NCBI GenBank assembly: GCA_022828595.1
Contig: JAKGHH010000008.1
Span: 742,728-806,727, forward strand
Direction: 5' to 3'
DNA from: Nelumbo lutea
Lineage: Eukaryota; Streptophyta; Magnoliopsida; Proteales; Nelumbonaceae
DNA: 64,000 bases
Part shown: in pieces, positions 11,298 to 23,664 of the stretch
How the letters are laid out: the number at the start of each line of letters is the position of its first letter
How positions within the stretch are numbered: the first letter of the stretch is position 1
Made by a program: the position numbers and the translations under genes
Notes under the pieces: generated by a model
What the model was told of the DNA's origin: nothing
The model's database searches: none
What the model saw: only the letters and a program-made list of their open reading frames with translations

Positions 11298-13516
11298 TAA
11301 AAAAATAATAAAAAAGAAAACTATCCATACATCTCTACCGGCATATCATTATTTTGGCCGGTATAGATCATATTACAATTGTTTTCGGACGGTCTTTAAT
11401 ATTTTGGAGGAGAACCCAACTCCAAAATATCATAGACTATTCCAGTCACACAGATTTTGTAATAATTTATAAGACAACCATGAATCCAAAGGGTGGCTCG
11501 TTGGTAGGTTAATTGGTTTGCTCCAGTATCGACGTAAAATCAGCAATATCATTTATTAGTTAGTGTGCCTGTGTGGCATCAAAGGAGAAAAATGAGGTGG
11601 GGGTTGGAGAGAGCTGGAGAAGGAGATTAAAAGCCTGAAAGAGATACCGAGACAATGACAACGGTGGCATCGAAGTCTCAACGAGCGAGGGAGGGATATA
11701 GAAACTCCATCTGAAACAAAACGGGAAAAGGAATCGTAATTAACGGCTTTCCTTCTCATTTCCCCCAATTTTTTAATGCTTCTGTTAGGGTTTTTATGGC
11801 ATTGACTTGCAGCAAAGAAACAAATCGAACCCTAAGCGCACGGTAGAGAGAGAGAGAAAGAGATTCCCCAACGAGGTAGGTTTGGTTGCTTTTTCTTTAC
11901 AATGGTCAGCCACCCCTTTGACATGTGCGCATCTATAATATCAGAACAAATATTTTTATCGAAGGAAACCCTTCCTTTTTTTCAGCTTCTTTTCTCCTTT
12001 CTCTGTTGCATTTTATCTACCTTTACACGTAAAACTCCTAACGTGCGCCTTAAGTTGTTTTAATTTCATAACAGCGTAGTGTCATACTTGGTTGACTGTT
12101 GTCCCATATAACATATAAGAAAGATGATAGGGTTATCTGAAACTCCTTTTCACTCCAAAACTTCTTTTTAGATTTACCCTCTTACCCTCACTCTCATGCC
12201 TTTAGAAATCCCTTTGTAGATATTTGCTTTGGAAAAATGAATAGTATTTGTAAGATTGCAACAATGTGAGGAAGATAAAATAAATTAGAGGTACTTTTTG
12301 TTAAATAAAAGGAAAAAGAACAATGATGTCCGAGAGGCTTTGATCAATCAAACCCCAAATAAGTTGTTATCATGTTTTCTGGCATCAAAGTTGAGTCTTA
12401 CTATAGGAGTGCAATCTCTGGGTAGGATTTTTGTCAAAATTTGAATGGGCCAACCCGATAGCCCAGGCTCAAAAACCTGAGTTGCACCTTGCTCAGTCGT
12501 AAATTTTGGTATTAAAAGGTAACAATGGTGCATGTAGATCAATTTTGTTACGGTCACCAAGAGACTAATGTTTACTCAGGGGAGGGTACACATGTTATAA
12601 ATAAAAGCTAATAAGGTGTCTTTAGAGTTAGAGGTGTTATTATGTTAATATAAGTTCAAGAGAGTGCTAGAAGAGTGTAGGGAAGTTTCAGTAACTCAAA
12701 TTGATATTGTGCTTTCTTTCTTTGTATATGTTGGATGGGCCAGTAATATATATACCTTTAGGGTGGTTCAACATTGCCCGACCTACTTCATCTTGCAAAG
12801 CTTGACAGCGTGAGCTTGTTACCCGAATGGGGAGCATTATGGTGGTCGGATGTGGGTTCAATCCTAACGAGTAGAATCTGGTGGTGGCTACCTGCTAGCC
12901 CATCCATTCCAAGTGGGGAATTGAGCCAAAGGGCTTGAACTAAAGCTTTGGCATCTTGGTTTCTAGAGCGGAGAACAGTACATGGGACTGGTTTTATGGA
13001 GCATTGAACATCCGCCACTCTTATCATTGGCAGATGAATCGAGCCTGATCCAGCCAATCCGAAAAAACAGGGATAGGGTCTCATATTAGCTACTTGCATG
13101 TGAGAATGATCTGACCCGGAAAATTTGGGGTTGGGTTGGGTTGGATCATGGGTCAAACGCCAATAAGATTGTCAAGTCTCATTGGGACTATTTATTCATT
13201 ATTAGAAGTTTCGACTCTTTAATTTTTTTTTATTTAGTCTTTAGTCTTTATTGTTTATTCTTTAAATTTTTAAATATTCAAGTTTTTTATTTTATATTTG
13301 GAATTTTAAGATTAATTCTTCTAATTTTGGCATTTTTTTCATGTAGTTTTTCTTTTCTTTTTTTGAATTCCACTTATTTTTTTTGGATGACGCGAATTGA
13401 CTCATGGGTTAATCCTAACCCGGACATTTAGGGTTAGGGTCTAGCATTTGATAACCCAACCCGAAGTGTCTTGACCCAACCTGAACCCAACCCACCCAAT
13501 CCAATTGCCAGGTCTA
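11298..13516. other. Intergenic, no gene recognised
   Basis: No supportable gene. 11540-11900 has GA/CT-rich, leader-like sequence. 13080-13510 contains AACCCAACCC/GGGTTGGGTT clusters of the kind that form the ends of hAT-like MITEs here, but I cannot pair its termini. Confidence 0.45.
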
Positions 13517-13524
13517 CTGATGAA

Positions 13525-13957
13525 TAGGGGTGTAAACAGATCAAATTTGAAATGAATTAGGCAATATCTGAATTTGAATCCGATTAGAAAATTCAATATT
13601 TGAAATCAATTTGATTAATTAATTATTTTAGATAATTAATAAATATATAAATAAAAATTTTATTTATATAAAGTATATGCATATATAAGTTTTTTTTTAT
13701 ATAATTTAGTTATTATATATAAATTATATAAAATATTTAAATATTTTATGTATTATATATAAGAATTATATAATCAGTCAAATTCAGATGTTTATTGAAT
13801 TGAATCAAGTCATATCCGAATTCGAATCTGATTAACTAACCGGTATGAATAGGATATTAGAATTCGACAGTTACAACATTCAATTTTTCTTAATTCGATT
13901 CGATTATGTCAAATCTCAAATTCAAAATCAGACTTTTGAATACCGTTGACACCCCTA
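13525..13957. mobile_element. hAT-like MITE
   Basis: Ends are TAGGGGTGTAAACAG and, inverted, TAGGGGTGTCAACGG. Flanks CTGATGAA (13517-13524) and TTGGTGAA (13958-13965) agree at six of eight positions, an aged 8-bp TSD. The interior is AT-rich with AATTCGAATCTGATTA-type words and no ORF. TA(G)GGGTGT ends with 8-bp duplications are a common plant non-autonomous hAT pattern. Confidence 0.62.
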
Positions 13958-14178
13958 TTGGTGAATTTAAGTTTTGAATATCACCTTTAATTAAGAACCT
14001 GGTTCTAGTTGTGTTAAAGTAAAAGTTAGGGAAATTCATTCTAGAAGCAAAAATTTTTTAGACAATGTTTAGTTTGAAAGAAAAAAGGGGGAAAATGTAG
14101 GGAAACTTTTACAATGAATGGTTTCTGGTTTTGATAGGAGGGAAGATTGTTTTATGGGTATTTTTGTAAAGTGGAAGC

Positions 14179-14709
14179 TAGGGCTGTCCATTGGCCAGGT
14201 TACCTGACAGAACTAAATTGATCAAACTGATTGTATTGGTTCTGGTTATGTGATTGTATTGATCAAACTGATTGTATTGGTTCTGGTTATGTGATATTGT
14301 CCCAATTGAAAATTGGAAAGAGACCGGTTCTTGATGTCTCGAACTGATTCAAACTTGAACTGATTACTTAATGAATAATACATAAAAATATCATGGTTTT
14401 CTTGTGATTTTTGTTAAGCACTTGTTTTATAAGGTCTATTTGTCTTTTAGTGAGTTGTACTATTGCTTACCTAAAAAAAACTTGTTTTATCAATATAATC
14501 ATTTTTATTAAGGTTATTTGATAAAAATAAAGTTTTAAATTATTATTATTATTATTATTGAAAATTGTAAATCTTAAATAATAATCAGGTCTTATTGGGT
14601 CAGACCCAATTGTCCTTAATAAATGGGACAGTTCTAGCTCTGGAGCCAAATAATTTGCTTGGGACTCATACAACCTGTCCCGAACCAGACTGACCCATTC
14701 ACAGTTCTA
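14179..14709. mobile_element. Decayed hAT-like MITE with internal tandem duplication
   Basis: Begins TAGGGCTGTCCATTGG and ends with the inverse of TAGAACTGTGAATGGG, an imperfect TIR. It contains a 41-bp tandem duplication (14220-14260 and 14261-14300, GATCAAACTGATTGTATTGG...). No clear TSD remains, and the next MITE is inserted at its right edge. Confidence 0.42.
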
Positions 14710-14716
14710 TAGGGGT

Positions 14717-15329
14717 TAGGGGTGTTCACATTAAATGTCAAACTAATTAAATCGGCCCGACTCAACCCGAGTTGGTTGGTTTTGGTTTGTATGAGAAAAT
14801 AAATTGACAATTTGATTTGGTTTCGATTTTCATAAAATTGAGAGGAATCAAACTGATTCTATATGTTTAACTGTTTAAGTAATTATTAATTAGTTCCTAC
14901 CCTATATGTTAAAGGTTGATATATTTTATTTGTGTTTGTTTGAACTTTGAAAAAATGGTTATTTATGATAAAAACTAAAAATGCAAAACCAATACAAATA
15001 TAATACAATGGTACAATATTTAATTTAAATTTGTATAAATTTAAATATATATTAACAAAAAAATCAGATTTGCATAAAAAATTAATCGATTTAAATTTAT
15101 ATTTTGATTTTGCATAAAAACTAAAAAGAAATAAACTTAAACATAATTAGATATTTTAGTTTAAAATATATTTAAAAACTGACTAAACTGATAAACCGAC
15201 CCTTCATGTTTGGGTTGGTTTTGCTTCAGAGTCGATCGATTTCGATTTAATCAATGAGTAAACTGACTAAATCAAATCGATTGAAGAAAATAACTCAAAC
15301 CGACCCAACCCGACCTATGAACACCCCTA
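14717..15329. mobile_element. hAT-like MITE
   Basis: TIRs TAGGGGTGTTCACAT and, inverted, TAGGGGTGTTCATAG. Flanks ATAGGGGT (14709-14716) and ATAAGAGT (15330-15337) match at six of eight positions. It is AT-rich inside, with CGACCCAACCCGACC next to the right end. No coding capacity. Confidence 0.65.
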
Positions 15330-15337
15330 ATAAGAGT

Positions 15338-16290
15338 TTCTTAATTCAAATATAAAAATTTTGCAAAAAATGGGCGTATTTATTAAGAAAAATCTATAAT
15401 ACTGTAAAGATATTAGAAGAATTTTAGCCAATTAAAACCCATCCGTAAATTTTGATAATTACCAACTGATTGGCTACCATATTTATAATACTAGTTGATT
15501 TGTCACAAATTTTTTAGATAGTTATTATATCCTTCCCGTATCAGTTTAAAAAAACTAAATATGATAATTTAAATTATTATTATTATTATTATTATTATTT
15601 ATAATGAGAATGGTTAAATAAAAAGAGAATTAATGTCTGATTCATCACCCACAGACAGACTCAGTAAAATGGTTCAAGAGTTCAACTGACTAGATCACGA
15701 GGTTGTTGATAAAACCAATGTTTTTTTCGTAACTAATAAATACACTCTGAAATTTGACCGGGTTGAAAATTCAACCGGTTGAACTGTTCAATTCAACCAC
15801 AAGCCAAAAACATTGTGCAAATTATTGAAAATTAACAACATACATTAAGCATGGCCATTGGACTAAACTACCCATCTAAAATAGTCGCTTACCGAGAGAA
15901 GGGTCGTGATAGTGTCCTTTTAAGGAGTGGATCATACCAGATTACAGAGGCTGTGGTTTAATCTGGTAGATTGCGAATATTTTCGTATAATACTGTTGGT
16001 TACTTAAATTTATTCTTTCTTGATTTTATTCATAGAATTAACACGGTTGATGATAAACCTCGGCACTATTTCCGAAAAATTAAAAAAACCTCAGCACATT
16101 ATATCAATCTGAGAGACTTAAATTTATTAATCAAATTCATTTAGGCTAAGGATTAAGGTGGACAGTCTTCACTATCTTCATAAGGACGACGCAACAATGG
16201 CCCTATCTCGGCGTACTTTATAGAGGGGAGAGAGAGAGAGAGAGGGGGGGAGAGACAATAATTCAATTTTTCTTTGGTTCTCTTTTGATA
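15338..16290. other. Intergenic with simple repeats
   Basis: No gene seen. A (TTA)n tract lies at about 15572-15600 and a GA/G-rich tract at 16223-16255, just upstream of the F-box gene leader. Confidence 0.5.
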
Positions 16291-16301
16291 CCCTCTGCAG
16301 C

Positions 16302-16321
16302 GTGCACGGTGCACCGTGCAC
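16302..16321. repeat. Perfect 20-bp palindrome upstream of F-box gene
   Basis: GTGCACGGTGCACCGTGCAC is its own reverse complement and is extended by another CGTGCA unit. It sits about 200 bp before a possible TATA box (TTTATATGAATA at 16497-16508). It could be a chance repeat of GTGCACC or a protein-binding palindrome; no function is known to me. Confidence 0.5.
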
Positions 16322-16617
16322 CGTGCAGCAGGGCTCCTTCTTCGAACCGATCATTGTCAGCTGAAGGTCACATGGAGCCGGACCGGTTCGGATTCCGGCC
16401 CACCATCTCTATACAACTTCTGTTTTTTCCCCTCTCTGTCAACGCGAACAAAAAGAGCAGGAAGCTTCGTCCTTCCCCCCTCCCCCTCTTTCTATCTTTA
16501 TATGAATAGAACGCCTGTGTTTGTATAATATATTTGTTGCCAGGAAGGTAGAGCTGTTTACCTTTCATTCTCATTCACACGTTCTGAGGACTGAAGGGCC
16601 AGGAGCTCAGCTAACAG

Positions 16618-17232
16618 GTAAATTTCCTGTAATCCTGTCTCAGATAGGTTCTGTTTCTCATCGATCGATTTTTGAATTTTCGAATTTAAGAAGCTTTCAT
16701 CTTTACACCCCACTCCCCCAAAAGAAAAAAAAAAAATAAAGAAAAGAATTTTAGAAGCTTTCATCGGGTATTTTCCTTTTCAAATAGGCTCATGCTTTTC
16801 TGTTCATGGAAACATTTTATTTTCTGGGTATGTATGAGTTCTCTTTTAGGAGCAGATAAGGGTAACCTGGATTTGACTATTCGAGGTTTTTGTTCCATAT
16901 TTTTAATTTTGGTTTATGCCGCTTTTTGCGTTGTTACCTAATAATAATGCTTCTACTATTCCATCTTGGTTTTTGATTTTTGATTTTAAGTGCCCATGTT
17001 TTATCAATGAAGTTCTTTGGGAACTTGCTGAAACGTGCCACATGAAGTTCATCTCTTCTGATACCAAAAAAAGGTTCATCTCTTCTATCTAGTGCCCAGT
17101 GTTTAGAGCTATTGATCGAAAAAGGTTCACCTTTTGCTGAAGTTTTAACAATCTTGTTAAAAGATGCTTGGTTTCTTTTTAAGGTATGATTGCAGCAGAT
17201 GCGATTTAAACTATTTTCAGGTTCCCTGCCAG

Positions 17233-17279
<47 letters not shown>

Positions 17280-17829
17280 TTCTTCTGCTGCGACGTATGT
17301 AAAATGTTTTGGGGTTTTCGGTACATTGTTGACGAACTACATAACTGAGAAATTTCTTGGGGCTCTCTTATGTCTAAACAACAAAAAGAGAAAAAAAAGA
17401 AGAGTTTAGTTGTTCGCTTTGTGACGGTGACCTCTGTATTTCACATGTACGGACTCAAGAAGAGATCCTTATCTTGCGTTTTTTCTATTTTGTATGAACC
17501 GCGACTATTTTGCGGGTTCCTTCATTTTTCTCACACTTGGTCTTTTTGGTTCTTGGGTTGGAAGGACTGTGATAAAAATTACTTAAAAATTCTGAGTTAT
17601 CGTGATGAAGTTATTATTTCTTCCTTAATCTTCTGTTTCATTTAGAACTTTAATTCTGTATTTTTTTTTCAAAAAGAAAGGAGAAAAATCTAATTCTTAA
17701 ATTTGATTTGATCCCCAGGCATTCTTCTCTTATATTTTATTATTTCTAGTATCTACTTTCGGTGCCTCTGTGGACAGACAGAGAGATTCCTTTTACTGAT
17801 AGAACTGTCATCTCCGTTCATTCTTGCAG
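16618..17829 (+). other. Possible 5' UTR intron of the F-box gene
   Basis: A leader-like segment ends ...AGCTAACAG/GTAAAT at 16617/16618, a good donor. TTCTTGCAG at 17821-17829 is a good acceptor 25 nt before the F-box ATG. The sequence between is T-rich like plant introns and has no continuing frame. This is inference from splice motifs only; an acceptor at about 17749 (TTATTTCTAG) is an alternative. Confidence 0.38.
17236..17278. repeat. (GA)n microsatellite
   Basis: About 21 uninterrupted GA units, within the proposed 5' UTR intron of the F-box gene. Confidence 0.95.
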
Positions 17830-17854
17830 TTTTTTTCTTATATACTCCCAATTC

Positions 17855-19099
17855 ATGGAACGAGATCAGGGTTGGGCGTCGAAGAAAACCTGGAAGAGAA
17901 AATTACCAGAAGAAGAAGATCGTCGGATGTTGGACTTGTCGTTTGACGAGTTGAATCAAGACCTGCTCGAGAAGGTTCTTGCATGGCTGCCAACATCGAG
18001 CTTCTGCCGCCTTCGTTCAGTGTGCAAAAGATGGAGTTGTGTTGCAGAGTCTGCAACTTTTCTACTCGCTTGCTCTCAGGTTCCCTCCCGGGATCCCTGG
18101 TTTTTTATGGTTGATCCCCATCTTGACCAATCCATTGTCTTTGATACTGCTGAAAAGAACTGGAAAAATCTCAATCACCCACTTCATCTCCAACAAAACC
18201 CCGGCCACAATTCCATTCCAGTTGCCGCTTCTGGTGGTTTGATCTGTTTCCGCACCGTTTCAGGGGAATTCGTTGTCTGCAACCCAGTGACAGGTGCATA
18301 CCGTGAACTTCCTCCGGTGTGTACAACCAATCAAAGTCAGACACTTGATGCCATTGCAATGGTTTCATCCGCCAACCGCTCCTCTTACAAGCTTGTCTTG
18401 GTCTGCGGTGACCTCCCCAACCTCTCCGCCAAGGTCTACGATTCGGGGACAAATCAGTGGGAAGAAGAGATTACTCTAATTCGGAACACCAACAGAAATT
18501 CACAAGAATCTGAGTCTAGCGGAGATGAGACTGTTTATTTTCTGAGTAAAGCTGGGGACGTTGTGGCTACCAACATGCAGAGGAGCCCATCTAAGCAATA
18601 CTCATCAGTTATAACTGTTAAAGACGGCGAAGAGATTATTTATTTTCTTAGCTCAACGGGGACGGTTGTGGCATGCAACCTGGCCAAGAAGTGCTTCTCC
18701 GAATATCCGAGATTGCTGCCTCTCTATTTTGAGTATTCCATCGATGTCACTGAGTGTAGGGGTGAGATGTTGTTGGTTGTTTTGTCGGAATTACTGGAAA
18801 GCGCAAGTCTTAGGGTGTGGAGGTTCTCTGAAGAGAACCGATTGTGGCATCAGATTGCAGTTATGCCTCCGGCCATGTCACACGAATTCTATGGCGGGAA
18901 AGCGGATATTAACTGTGTGGGGTATGGAGATCAGATACTCATCTGTGTCAACTCCACGGGAACGGAGTTTGGTTCTTGTTTCTTATGTGATTTGGTGACA
19001 AATGATTGGATTGAATTGCCCGAATGTTTTGTGAATGGGAAGCCTAGGGAGTTCATGTCTGCCTTCTCATTCGAGCCTAGGATCGAGGCATGTGTGTGA
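17855..19099 (+). CDS. F-box protein with C-terminal kelch-like/beta-propeller region
   Basis: A single-exon gene of 414 codons. Residues ~30-72 form an F-box (FDELNQDLLEKVLAWLP...FCRLRSVCKRW), the segment that binds SKP1/ASK in SCF ubiquitin ligases. The rest is a C-terminal substrate-recognition region with scattered kelch-type words (SGGLICF, CNPVTGAYRELPP, VYDSGTNQWEEE, LRVWRF, FECVGYGDQI-like INCVGYGDQIL) and a closing FSFEPRIEACV. The layout and end resemble the plant UFO / At5g15710 / HAWAIIAN SKIRT group of F-box proteins; which subgroup it belongs to is inference. The ATG at 17855 is chosen because the same frame upstream has only a GTG (17762) and the F-box lies at the usual distance. 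An unusual feature is a near-repeat of ~35 residues around 226-295 (see findings). The frame is intact. Confidence 0.88.
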   Translation: MERDQGWASKKTWKRKLPEEEDRRMLDLSFDELNQDLLEKVLAWLPTSSFCRLRSVCKRWSCVAESATFLLACSQVPSRDPWFFMVDPHLDQSIVFDTAEKNWKNLNHPLHLQQNPGHNSIPVAASGGLICFRTVSGEFVVCNPVTGAYRELPPVCTTNQSQTLDAIAMVSSANRSSYKLVLVCGDLPNLSAKVYDSGTNQWEEEITLIRNTNRNSQESESSGDETVYFLSKAGDVVATNMQRSPSKQYSSVITVKDGEEIIYFLSSTGTVVACNLAKKCFSEYPRLLPLYFEYSIDVTECRGEMLLVVLSELLESASLRVWRFSEENRLWHQIAVMPPAMSHEFYGGKADINCVGYGDQILICVNSTGTEFGSCFLCDLVTNDWIELPECFVNGKPREFMSAFSFEPRIEACV

Positions 19100-20442
19100 A
19101 CTGTGAAGAGGGAGATGGCCGCGCGATTGGGGGAAGAGGGGATCAGTGTAACTTGTAATGTTTTCTTTCTTTTTTTTTTCAATATTTTGCTTATTACTGC
19201 GGATTTTCTCTTTTTTATTATAAGATTCAGGCCTTTAGCTTTAGGGCCGGTTTTAACTGTCATACCTATATCTACAACTGTAGTATCATAAAGCTTTATG
19301 GATGTAAGGATTTTCTCTAGATGGTTTCAGCTGTTAAATTCGGTAATGTACAACTGCACCTTCATCCATAAGCTGGGATCCATGACTTGTAACCTTGTCG
19401 AATAGCTCGCCTTATTGAAATTGCTTTGGGGGGTTGGGGTTTGAGTGTAAGGGAGAGATGCCTTTTTGAAGAGTTTCATCCTCTAAGAAAGGGAAAAGAG
19501 AAACATATGCGCATATACAGAGAGGGTGCCCTCAATTCAGAATATCTCAGGAATCTTTATCTATCCATACTTTTGGTACCTTTCCTTGTCAAAATATGTA
19601 GCTTCAACTCATCATTATTAAAGCTAAGTGGTGCCGTGGTGGTTCACATACATGGCCTTCTAAGAATCTCTTTACACTTTTGCAACGAATCCAGCTTGCC
19701 CACCTAAGAAAATGAAGCAATTGTCCTACTGATCAACTAACCTTCTCCGAACGTAAAGGTGCAATAGAATCAAATTGGGAATTGCCTTCTCGCCCTATGA
19801 TCCTTCTACGTAAGTGCAAAGTTCCGACCCCATTTGAAAAGTATCGAGTGGGTGGGGTCGAGACTCCCTTCCCAGTTCCCACAATTGCCCAGCCCGTGAT
19901 ATTGAAGGAACTGCTACCTAAATTACAGTGCTCGTGATGTTGAAGCAGTTGCATTCTCGTGTCTGATATTTTTTTATTGACCAACCTATAATGTTGCAAG
20001 TAGAATCGACAAATCAAACACAACTTAAGTGATATTTGGCATCGATGATGATTCTTCCTCCCTTATCTAGAAATCGGTGATTTTTAAAATAAGTGATTTT
20101 TGAATGATCACCAAATATTGTTGTTTGGTATCATTTATGTCATATAAGTAGTTTATTTGGTACTGAATTCTCAAAGATGATTTTACTTTTCTTGGAATAA
20201 CTTTTTGGAGACATGTTAGATGCCATGCCATGTCATCCACCAAAGAATGGAATCACCAAAAATGGCGATCCCTCAAGATGGATCGATATCAGGAATCGCT
20301 TTATTTTTTATTTTTCAAAAATCACAAAGAAAAAACAAATTAAAAATCACTAATTCTTCTTTATCCCATGTATCAACCTCAGTTTTGCTTTTTCTTTCTC
20401 ACATTACATGGTCTTCCCATTGTTCTTTCTTTGATTAAACTG
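19100..20442. other. Downstream of F-box gene, no gene recognised
   Basis: The 3' UTR presumably occupies the first 200-300 bp; no canonical AATAAA is obvious. The rest is AT-rich with no supportable gene. Confidence 0.45.
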
Positions 20443-20901
20443 TAGCTGGGCTGTCAAATGATCGTGTTTGGTTTGGGACAAGATGTAGTAGTCTTGAACC
20501 AATTATTAATCGAGACAAAACCATAGACCATGAAGCGCCTGATTATTAATTGAGATAATGTCTTACCCAATTGTACTGATTATGATTATTATGACTTCAA
20601 ACTTTATTTTTGATAATATAACCTTAATAAGAATGACAATAAAATAGTAAAATTTTATATATTAATAAATCAAGCATTTTTAACTAAAATGATCTTATTA
20701 TCAAATTTGCTCGTTGAAATACTAAATATAATAAAAATTATAAAACCTTTATATATTATTAACTTAATAATTGATTTGGAGCAAGTAATAACCAGAACTG
20801 GTCCAATTACCAATCGGGACAAAATCACATAACCAAACCAAAACCAACACTATCGGTTTGGTTTGGTCGGGTAGGGATTGAATGATCTATTGGCAACCCT
20901 A
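20443..20901. mobile_element. Decayed hAT-like MITE
   Basis: Starts TAGCTGGGCTGTCAAATGAT and ends with the inverse of TAGGGTTGCCAATAGATCAT. The interior has GGTTTGG/CCAATTAC words, as in the other hAT-like MITEs of the window. No TSD is readable. Confidence 0.42.
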
Positions 20902-22860
20902 CTTTCGCATCTTCTTATCCTATTGGCACATTAACCCATCCCTTTGTATGATTGCTTCTCACTTATGCTCTTGTCCATTGAAATATATGAAACCGGATGG
21001 TCTGGAGACAAAATCACAAACACCGGTCTAGGTAACCTATCACAAGTGAACACACACCACTGTTCCATGCACGTGGAATCCACACTTTATGCATCCATAA
21101 CACTAGTGCTATTCACTCATGATAAGTTGTCCACTCCGATGTGTGTGATTTTGTCTCCAACTAATTTGAATTCCTGAAATACTATTCTTTATTTCTAATC
21201 TATTTGGAATAGATTTCACATAGTAGCTTCTGGCTTTATAAGGTGGGTTCCATTCAAATAATATAAAGCATTGTTTGGTGGGGTCTGAATCTGCTGACCA
21301 CAACACAGCTTGCCATGTTTACCCAACTGCACACCAGGAATATCAGTGAAATAAACAAAAAAAAAAATCGTTTTCCACACATGCATCTTTTTAGTAGCTT
21401 CTCCAAAAAAAAACTCAATCAAATCTTTCAGCCCTCCTAAACAGACCCTTAATTGTTCTTATGGATCTAATTAATCATTTCATTAATAAAACTTTATGCT
21501 TGTGAGCTTTTCAGTTTCTTCTTCTTCTTCCGAATTTCTATTTTTTTTATCTTATGGCTGCAAATAATAGTATCTAATTGTCTAAATTTGAATTTGATCT
21601 CATTAACGATATTCTGAATTCAATTAGTTTATTATTAGATCAAATATGATTCCGCCCCTATTTGATTAGAAAAAATCTAATTTGATTCAATTTATATATG
21701 CTTTATCACATATACTTAACATTAATATTAATGTATCTACTGATAATTGTTGGAGAATATGAACCAGTATGGTTGTAATAGAGATAAAACCAGAATCCAA
21801 ACAAGCAAAACCGAACTATATGAAAATAAAATAGTAATATGATAAAGAATTGATGAAAACTTATCGGTGTAGCTGAGTCGTGGCAAGTGTCCGCTTTCCT
21901 TAAAACCGATTTAGCTGCCTCTTGGAGTATTTCTATTAGTGCAGAAGGATTCTGGTGGCCGGCCTCCAAGATACAACAATTCTTAGTCTTGGCGTTGTGT
22001 GCACTCACAATCCAAAACAGTGAACCAGTATGTTATGTGTGTCCAAAACGATTCAACCAATGAAAGAGGAAAAACACAGTACAGGAGAGCAAAAGTTGCG
22101 TTCAGAAGAAGAGAAAAGGAACTCCTCTAAAAGGGCAAAATTCGATGCAATATAAACATAGATGTCCTGACCACTAAGAAAACCCAAGAAAAAAATGTTT
22201 ACCAACAACTCCCATAAACTTCGGGAGTTATTTTACGCAAAGGGAGAGTGGGTGGTTACAAAGAGAACATTTAGAAATGAACTCTCGGTTAAAGCGTTAA
22301 AGATTTAATGGAAAAAATAAAATAAAAAATAAATAAAAATAGGGCAAGGGCCGTGGACCTACGTGCACGGCACACCACAACACAGTGTGGCGAGCAGGCA
22401 CGCATAGAGGAGTGCTCTTCCTAATCCATGTAAGCAACAATAAAAGACAATTAATTTGAATCACACAAAAAACAAGAAAAATTACCAATAACAATAATTG
22501 CTTAAATGTTGTGTTTTTACTAAATTATCACATATTCAAGTTTCACACAAATAATTTTCAACTCATGTTCATAATATATAATATTAAAGTCATTTTAGTT
22601 GACTTTATTTATAATTAACATATAATATTTTGATCAATTTAGTTTAGTTAACCATTCAATATCCGATTACAATTGTATTGAATCCAGTAAATCCGATGGA
22701 TAAGATTCAAATTTGCCTATTTTATCCTTAGCAAGGTGTGGCTATTAGGGAATAAAAAGACATTATATGGATAAATTATAGTGACCTCTGCTCTTTATAG
22801 CGGTGAAACACCTAACCCATGTTATATTTTGATACATCTATTTATTATTGTTGATTTGGA
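20902..22860. other. Intergenic, no gene recognised
   Basis: AT-rich, with scattered short ORFs of no recognisable product. Nothing else supportable. Confidence 0.45.
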
Positions 22861-23495
22861 GGGGGTGTACAGCTGGGCGTAGTCCCGCCTAAAAGTTTTT
22901 ACCCACAAATAGGGGTGAGTAAAAAAAAAAAAAGCAAAAAAATTGAATCGATTGAAAAAATTGACTAAACCAAACTGAAAAATCGGTTAATTGAGTCGGT
23001 CGATTCAGTTTCTATATTTTAAAAAAACCAAATGTACTGGTCTGGTTTTGATTAACCAATATAGAAAATAAGTGGTTAACCAAACCGACCGATATATGTA
23101 TGTTTCTGTATATCATATATATATTTATGTATTTTATATATTTCATATTTTTTATATATTATAAACTAATAAATATGCATTGTATATAAATATATATTTA
23201 TAATATATGATATATTATTTATTATTTAAAATATAATATTATATATTTTTATAAAATATATTGTAAAAATTAAAAAAACAAAAAATTACTGAACCGAACC
23301 AATGGTTAATTGAACCAGTCAATTGGTTAACTGATTGGTTTCGGTTACTGGTTTTCCAAAAATTGATAAGTACTGGTTTGGTTAGAAAATATAACCCATG
23401 GTTCGGTTAATCGAACTATGAGCACCCCTACCCACAAACCCCACTGGGTGGCAATAGGATTTGATCCCAAGCCTCCCTATGACTAACTAGAAAGA
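22861..23495 (-). repeat. SINE-like relic split by a MITE
   Basis: The two parts 22861-22909 and 23439-23495 flank the MITE at 22910-23430. On the minus strand the second part carries GGGATCAAATCCTATTGCCA, the same B-box region as the SINE at 10191-10337 (GGGATCAAATCCAGTTGCCA). The A-box side is decayed. It therefore looks like an older SINE copy serving as the MITE target. Confidence 0.38.
22910..23430. mobile_element. hAT-like MITE, exact 8-bp TSD
   Basis: Flanked by CCCACAAA at 22902-22909 and 23431-23438, an exact duplication. TIRs are TAGGGGTGAGTAAAA and, inverted, TAGGGGTGCTCATAG. The interior has CCGACCGA and GGTTAATTGAACC words plus an AT-rich centre, with no ORF. Confidence 0.8.
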
Positions 23496-23508
23496 GTCTA
23501 GATATGCT

Positions 23509-23664
23509 CCTAACATAGCATGCCTCACACCAACCTCACAACATGTCCTGTTCGCACATGGGAACATCTCCCATACTTATATTTATTATTCATGAAGAGA
23601 TGTTCCTAATACAAGGTGGGATGTGATTGTGAAGTTGGTGTAAAAGCATGCTTTGTAAGGAATG
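23509..23664. mobile_element. Foldback MITE with GGGAACATCTCCC core
   Basis: Long imperfect inverted arms: CTCCTAACATAGCATGCCTC from the left against ATTCCTTACAAAGCATGC inward from the right, then CACCAACCTCACAA against CACCAACTTCACAA. The centre holds GGGAACATCTCCCAT and its inverse. It belongs to the stem-loop family also seen at 25347, 26398 and 33238. No TSD was identified. Confidence 0.52.

Noticed and set aside
12783..12905. Possible second SINE or tRNA (GGGTTCAATCC at about 12855)
   Set aside because: No A-box at the right spacing, no tail and no TSD.
13425..13440. Telomere-like TTTAGGGTTAGGG
   Set aside because: Only one unit and a half, within GGGTTGGG-type MITE end sequence; no tandem array.
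17762..17854. Longer F-box protein starting at 17762
   Set aside because: The first codon there is GTG, the extra residues are not F-box-like, and a good acceptor at 17829 falls inside it. The ATG at 17855 is better.
18171..18452. Minus-strand ORF opposite the F-box gene
   Set aside because: Shadow of the real coding frame with no recognisable product.
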